Shown here piece by piece: positions 14,039-15,272 of a DNA stretch of 15,272 nucleotides. The DNA lies in the NCBI GenBank assembly GCA_023423405.1, contig JAFAFR010000070.1, positions 1 to 15,272 of the forward strand, read 5' to 3'. Every line of letters starts with the position of its first letter. Position 1 is the first letter of the stretch. The notes under the pieces were generated by a model. The model made no database searches. It was not told the origin of the DNA and saw nothing but the letters and a program-made list of their open reading frames with translations. The position numbers and the translations under genes are program-made. This DNA is from Bacteroidota bacterium (GTDB lineage: Bacteria > Bacteroidota > Bacteroidia > Chitinophagales > Chitinophagaceae).

Positions 14039-15272
14039 ATGAGAAAAATTTTCGTGTTAACGGCCTGTTTTGCGGGCCTGGCTGCGAACACCCTGAAAGC
14101 CCAGGACGACGACAATGCAGCCTTTTTGGGAATCAGGGCCGGTGTAAATATTTCTTCCTTCCGCATGAGCGGCGCTGTCCCCGGAGGACAGGATGCGAAC
14201 TGGATTGTTCAGCCCGCCGCCGGTTTTTTTGCCAATTTGCCCATCGGGAAAAGATGGTCTATTCAACCCGAATTGTTGTATTCGCCCACAGGAGCGCTTA
14301 TCAAGAATGGCGGCCAGGACCTCAAAACCCGCCTCCATTATGGCAGCCTGCCCGTTTTGCTGAAATTCAAGCTCAGCAATAATATTAACCTGCTGGCTGG
14401 TCCGCAGATCAGTTTGCTGGGAGATGCCACACAGAAAACTAATGTCTCCAAAACAGATATCGTTGACGACCTGGAGCGCGTTGATTATGCTGCTGCCGGT
14501 GGCATTGAGTTCTGGCCCGATTTCCACTGGTCGCTGAGCGCCCGTTATATGCATGGCATCAACGATGTGCGTCGTTACAGGGACTACAACTGGAACAACC
14601 GCACGGTGCAACTGACCATCGGGTACCGTTTCGGCAGGAAAGAAAAACCGCTTCCGCCGCCTCCGCCCCCGCCACCGGTTGTTGATTCGGATGGCGATGG
14701 CATCAACGATCCCGATGATAAATGTCCCACCGTTGCAGGTGTGGCCAAATACCAGGGTTGTCCCATTCCCGATACCGACAAAGACGGTGTGAACGACGAA
14801 GAAGACAAATGCCCGGATGTGCCGGGTCTTGCAAAATATGCCGGCTGTCCCATTCCCGACAGCGATAAGGACGGCATCAACGACGAAGAAGACAAATGTC
14901 CCACCGTGGTGGGCGTAGCCAAATACCAGGGCTGTCCCATTCCCGACCGAGATAACGATGGCGTGAATGATGAAGAAGACCGTTGTCCCGACCTGGCCGG
15001 TCCGGCCGATAACGGCGGTTGTCCCAAACTGGAAACCTCCAAGTTCAATGCGGCCGCGGTGCAGTTCGTAACGGGCAGCGCCACCCTTACTGCGGCAGCG
15101 AAGAAGGAGCTGGACAAAGCAGCGCGCATCCTCAATGACCAGTATCCGCAACTGAAAGTGGAGATCGGTGGACATACCGACAATACCGGCAAAGCCGATT
15201 TCAACCAGAAGCTGAGCCAGAAGCGTGCCGATGCGGTGAAAGCTTACCTGGAGAAGAAGAAAGTGGATGGCA
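14039..15272 (+). CDS. OmpA-family outer membrane protein with TSP3 repeats (3' end cut)
   Basis: The protein probably anchors the outer membrane to peptidoglycan. About 411 residues are present and the frame runs off the window. A signal peptide, MRKIFVLTACFAGLAANTLK, is followed by AQ and probable cleavage near residue 22. Residues 27-203 look like an eight-stranded beta-barrel of the PorT/OMP_b-brl_2 kind (LGIRAGVNISSF at the start, VQLTIGYRFG at the end). A proline run (207-213) forms a linker. Four Ca-binding thrombospondin type 3 repeats cover 216-330. The OmpA C-terminal domain begins near 335, with VQFVTGSATLT, then GHTDNTGKADFNQKLSQKRA carrying the Asp and Arg that bind diaminopimelate. 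The cut falls near the end of that domain, so little is missing. The gene follows the LysM gene; both products face the cell wall. Confidence 0.93.
   Translation, partial: MRKIFVLTACFAGLAANTLKAQDDDNAAFLGIRAGVNISSFRMSGAVPGGQDANWIVQPAAGFFANLPIGKRWSIQPELLYSPTGALIKNGGQDLKTRLHYGSLPVLLKFKLSNNINLLAGPQISLLGDATQKTNVSKTDIVDDLERVDYAAAGGIEFWPDFHWSLSARYMHGINDVRRYRDYNWNNRTVQLTIGYRFGRKEKPLPPPPPPPPVVDSDGDGINDPDDKCPTVAGVAKYQGCPIPDTDKDGVNDEEDKCPDVPGLAKYAGCPIPDSDKDGINDEEDKCPTVVGVAKYQGCPIPDRDNDGVNDEEDRCPDLAGPADNGGCPKLETSKFNAAAVQFVTGSATLTAAAKKELDKAARILNDQYPQLKVEIGGHTDNTGKADFNQKLSQKRADAVKAYLEKKKVDG
14684..15028 (+). repeat. Four tandem TSP3 repeats, 87-bp unit
   Basis: Three 29-residue units and one 28-residue unit lie head to tail in the OmpA gene at 14684-14770, 14771-14857, 14858-14944 and 14945-15028. 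Each has the calcium-type pattern DxDxDGxND(x)2D followed by two CP or GCP cysteines. Units 1 and 3 are most alike (GVAKYQGCPIP in both). Unit 4 is the most diverged and lacks the AKY segment. Confidence 0.85.

Noticed and set aside
14057..15175. Minus-strand open frame of 372 codons at the right end
   Set aside because: It is the reverse of the ompA-like gene. Its repetitive FVFFVV and GNGTA segments simply mirror the barrel and TSP3 repeats.

Overview
The window looks like ordinary chromosomal DNA of a Bacteroidota bacterium, most likely from the Chitinophagaceae or a close relative. Three things point there. Start codons are mostly not preceded by Shine-Dalgarno sequences. Several are instead preceded by AT-rich boxes that fit the Bacteroidota -7 element TAnnTTTG. 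The gene content (split pntAa/pntAb/pntB, OmpA with thrombospondin type 3 repeats, a LysM protein, a GHGIHSPF-type methyltransferase, a monofunctional proline dehydrogenase) is also typical of that phylum. Base composition is moderately GC-rich by eye, and this produces many long antisense shadow frames. I see no tRNA, rRNA, CRISPR array, insertion sequence, integrase or phage gene.

Layout. 1-1921 (+): biotin carboxylase accC and a hotdog acyl-CoA thioesterase, both acting in fatty acid metabolism. 1953-2738 (-): a PlsC-type acyltransferase for phospholipid synthesis. Divergent from it, 2802-3467 (+) encodes an HxpB/YniC-type HAD sugar-phosphate phosphatase, which converges on a dipeptide epimerase at 3507-4607 (-). 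Divergent from the epimerase is proline dehydrogenase, 4665-5885 (+), which converges on free methionine-R-sulfoxide reductase, 5920-6408 (-). Divergent from that is a tight (+) cluster thyA - folA - class I methyltransferase, 6435-8589. Next come the proton-translocating transhydrogenase genes pntAa, pntAb and pntB, closely coupled to a RsmF/NOL1-type rRNA m5C methyltransferase, 8634-12913 (+). The right end carries two envelope genes: a secreted LysM protein with a degenerate RlpA-like C-terminus (12950-13960), and an OmpA-family porin with four TSP3 repeats, cut by the window end (14039-15272).

How the parts fit. ThyA makes dihydrofolate and FolA recycles it with NADPH, so they form one thymidylate cycle. 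The downstream transhydrogenase is a source of NADPH. The epimerase and proline dehydrogenase, which share a 57-bp divergent promoter region, both fit use of peptides and amino acids. The LysM and OmpA proteins both bind peptidoglycan.

I found no new multi-gene system. The most interesting structure is regulatory: all three divergent gene pairs carry back-to-back -7-like boxes, two of them forming imperfect palindromes, and several boxes sit only 4-6 bases before the start codon, which implies leaderless or nearly leaderless mRNAs. Smaller points are the shifted catalytic motifs in the PlsC-like protein and the eukaryote-like C-terminus of the proline dehydrogenase.
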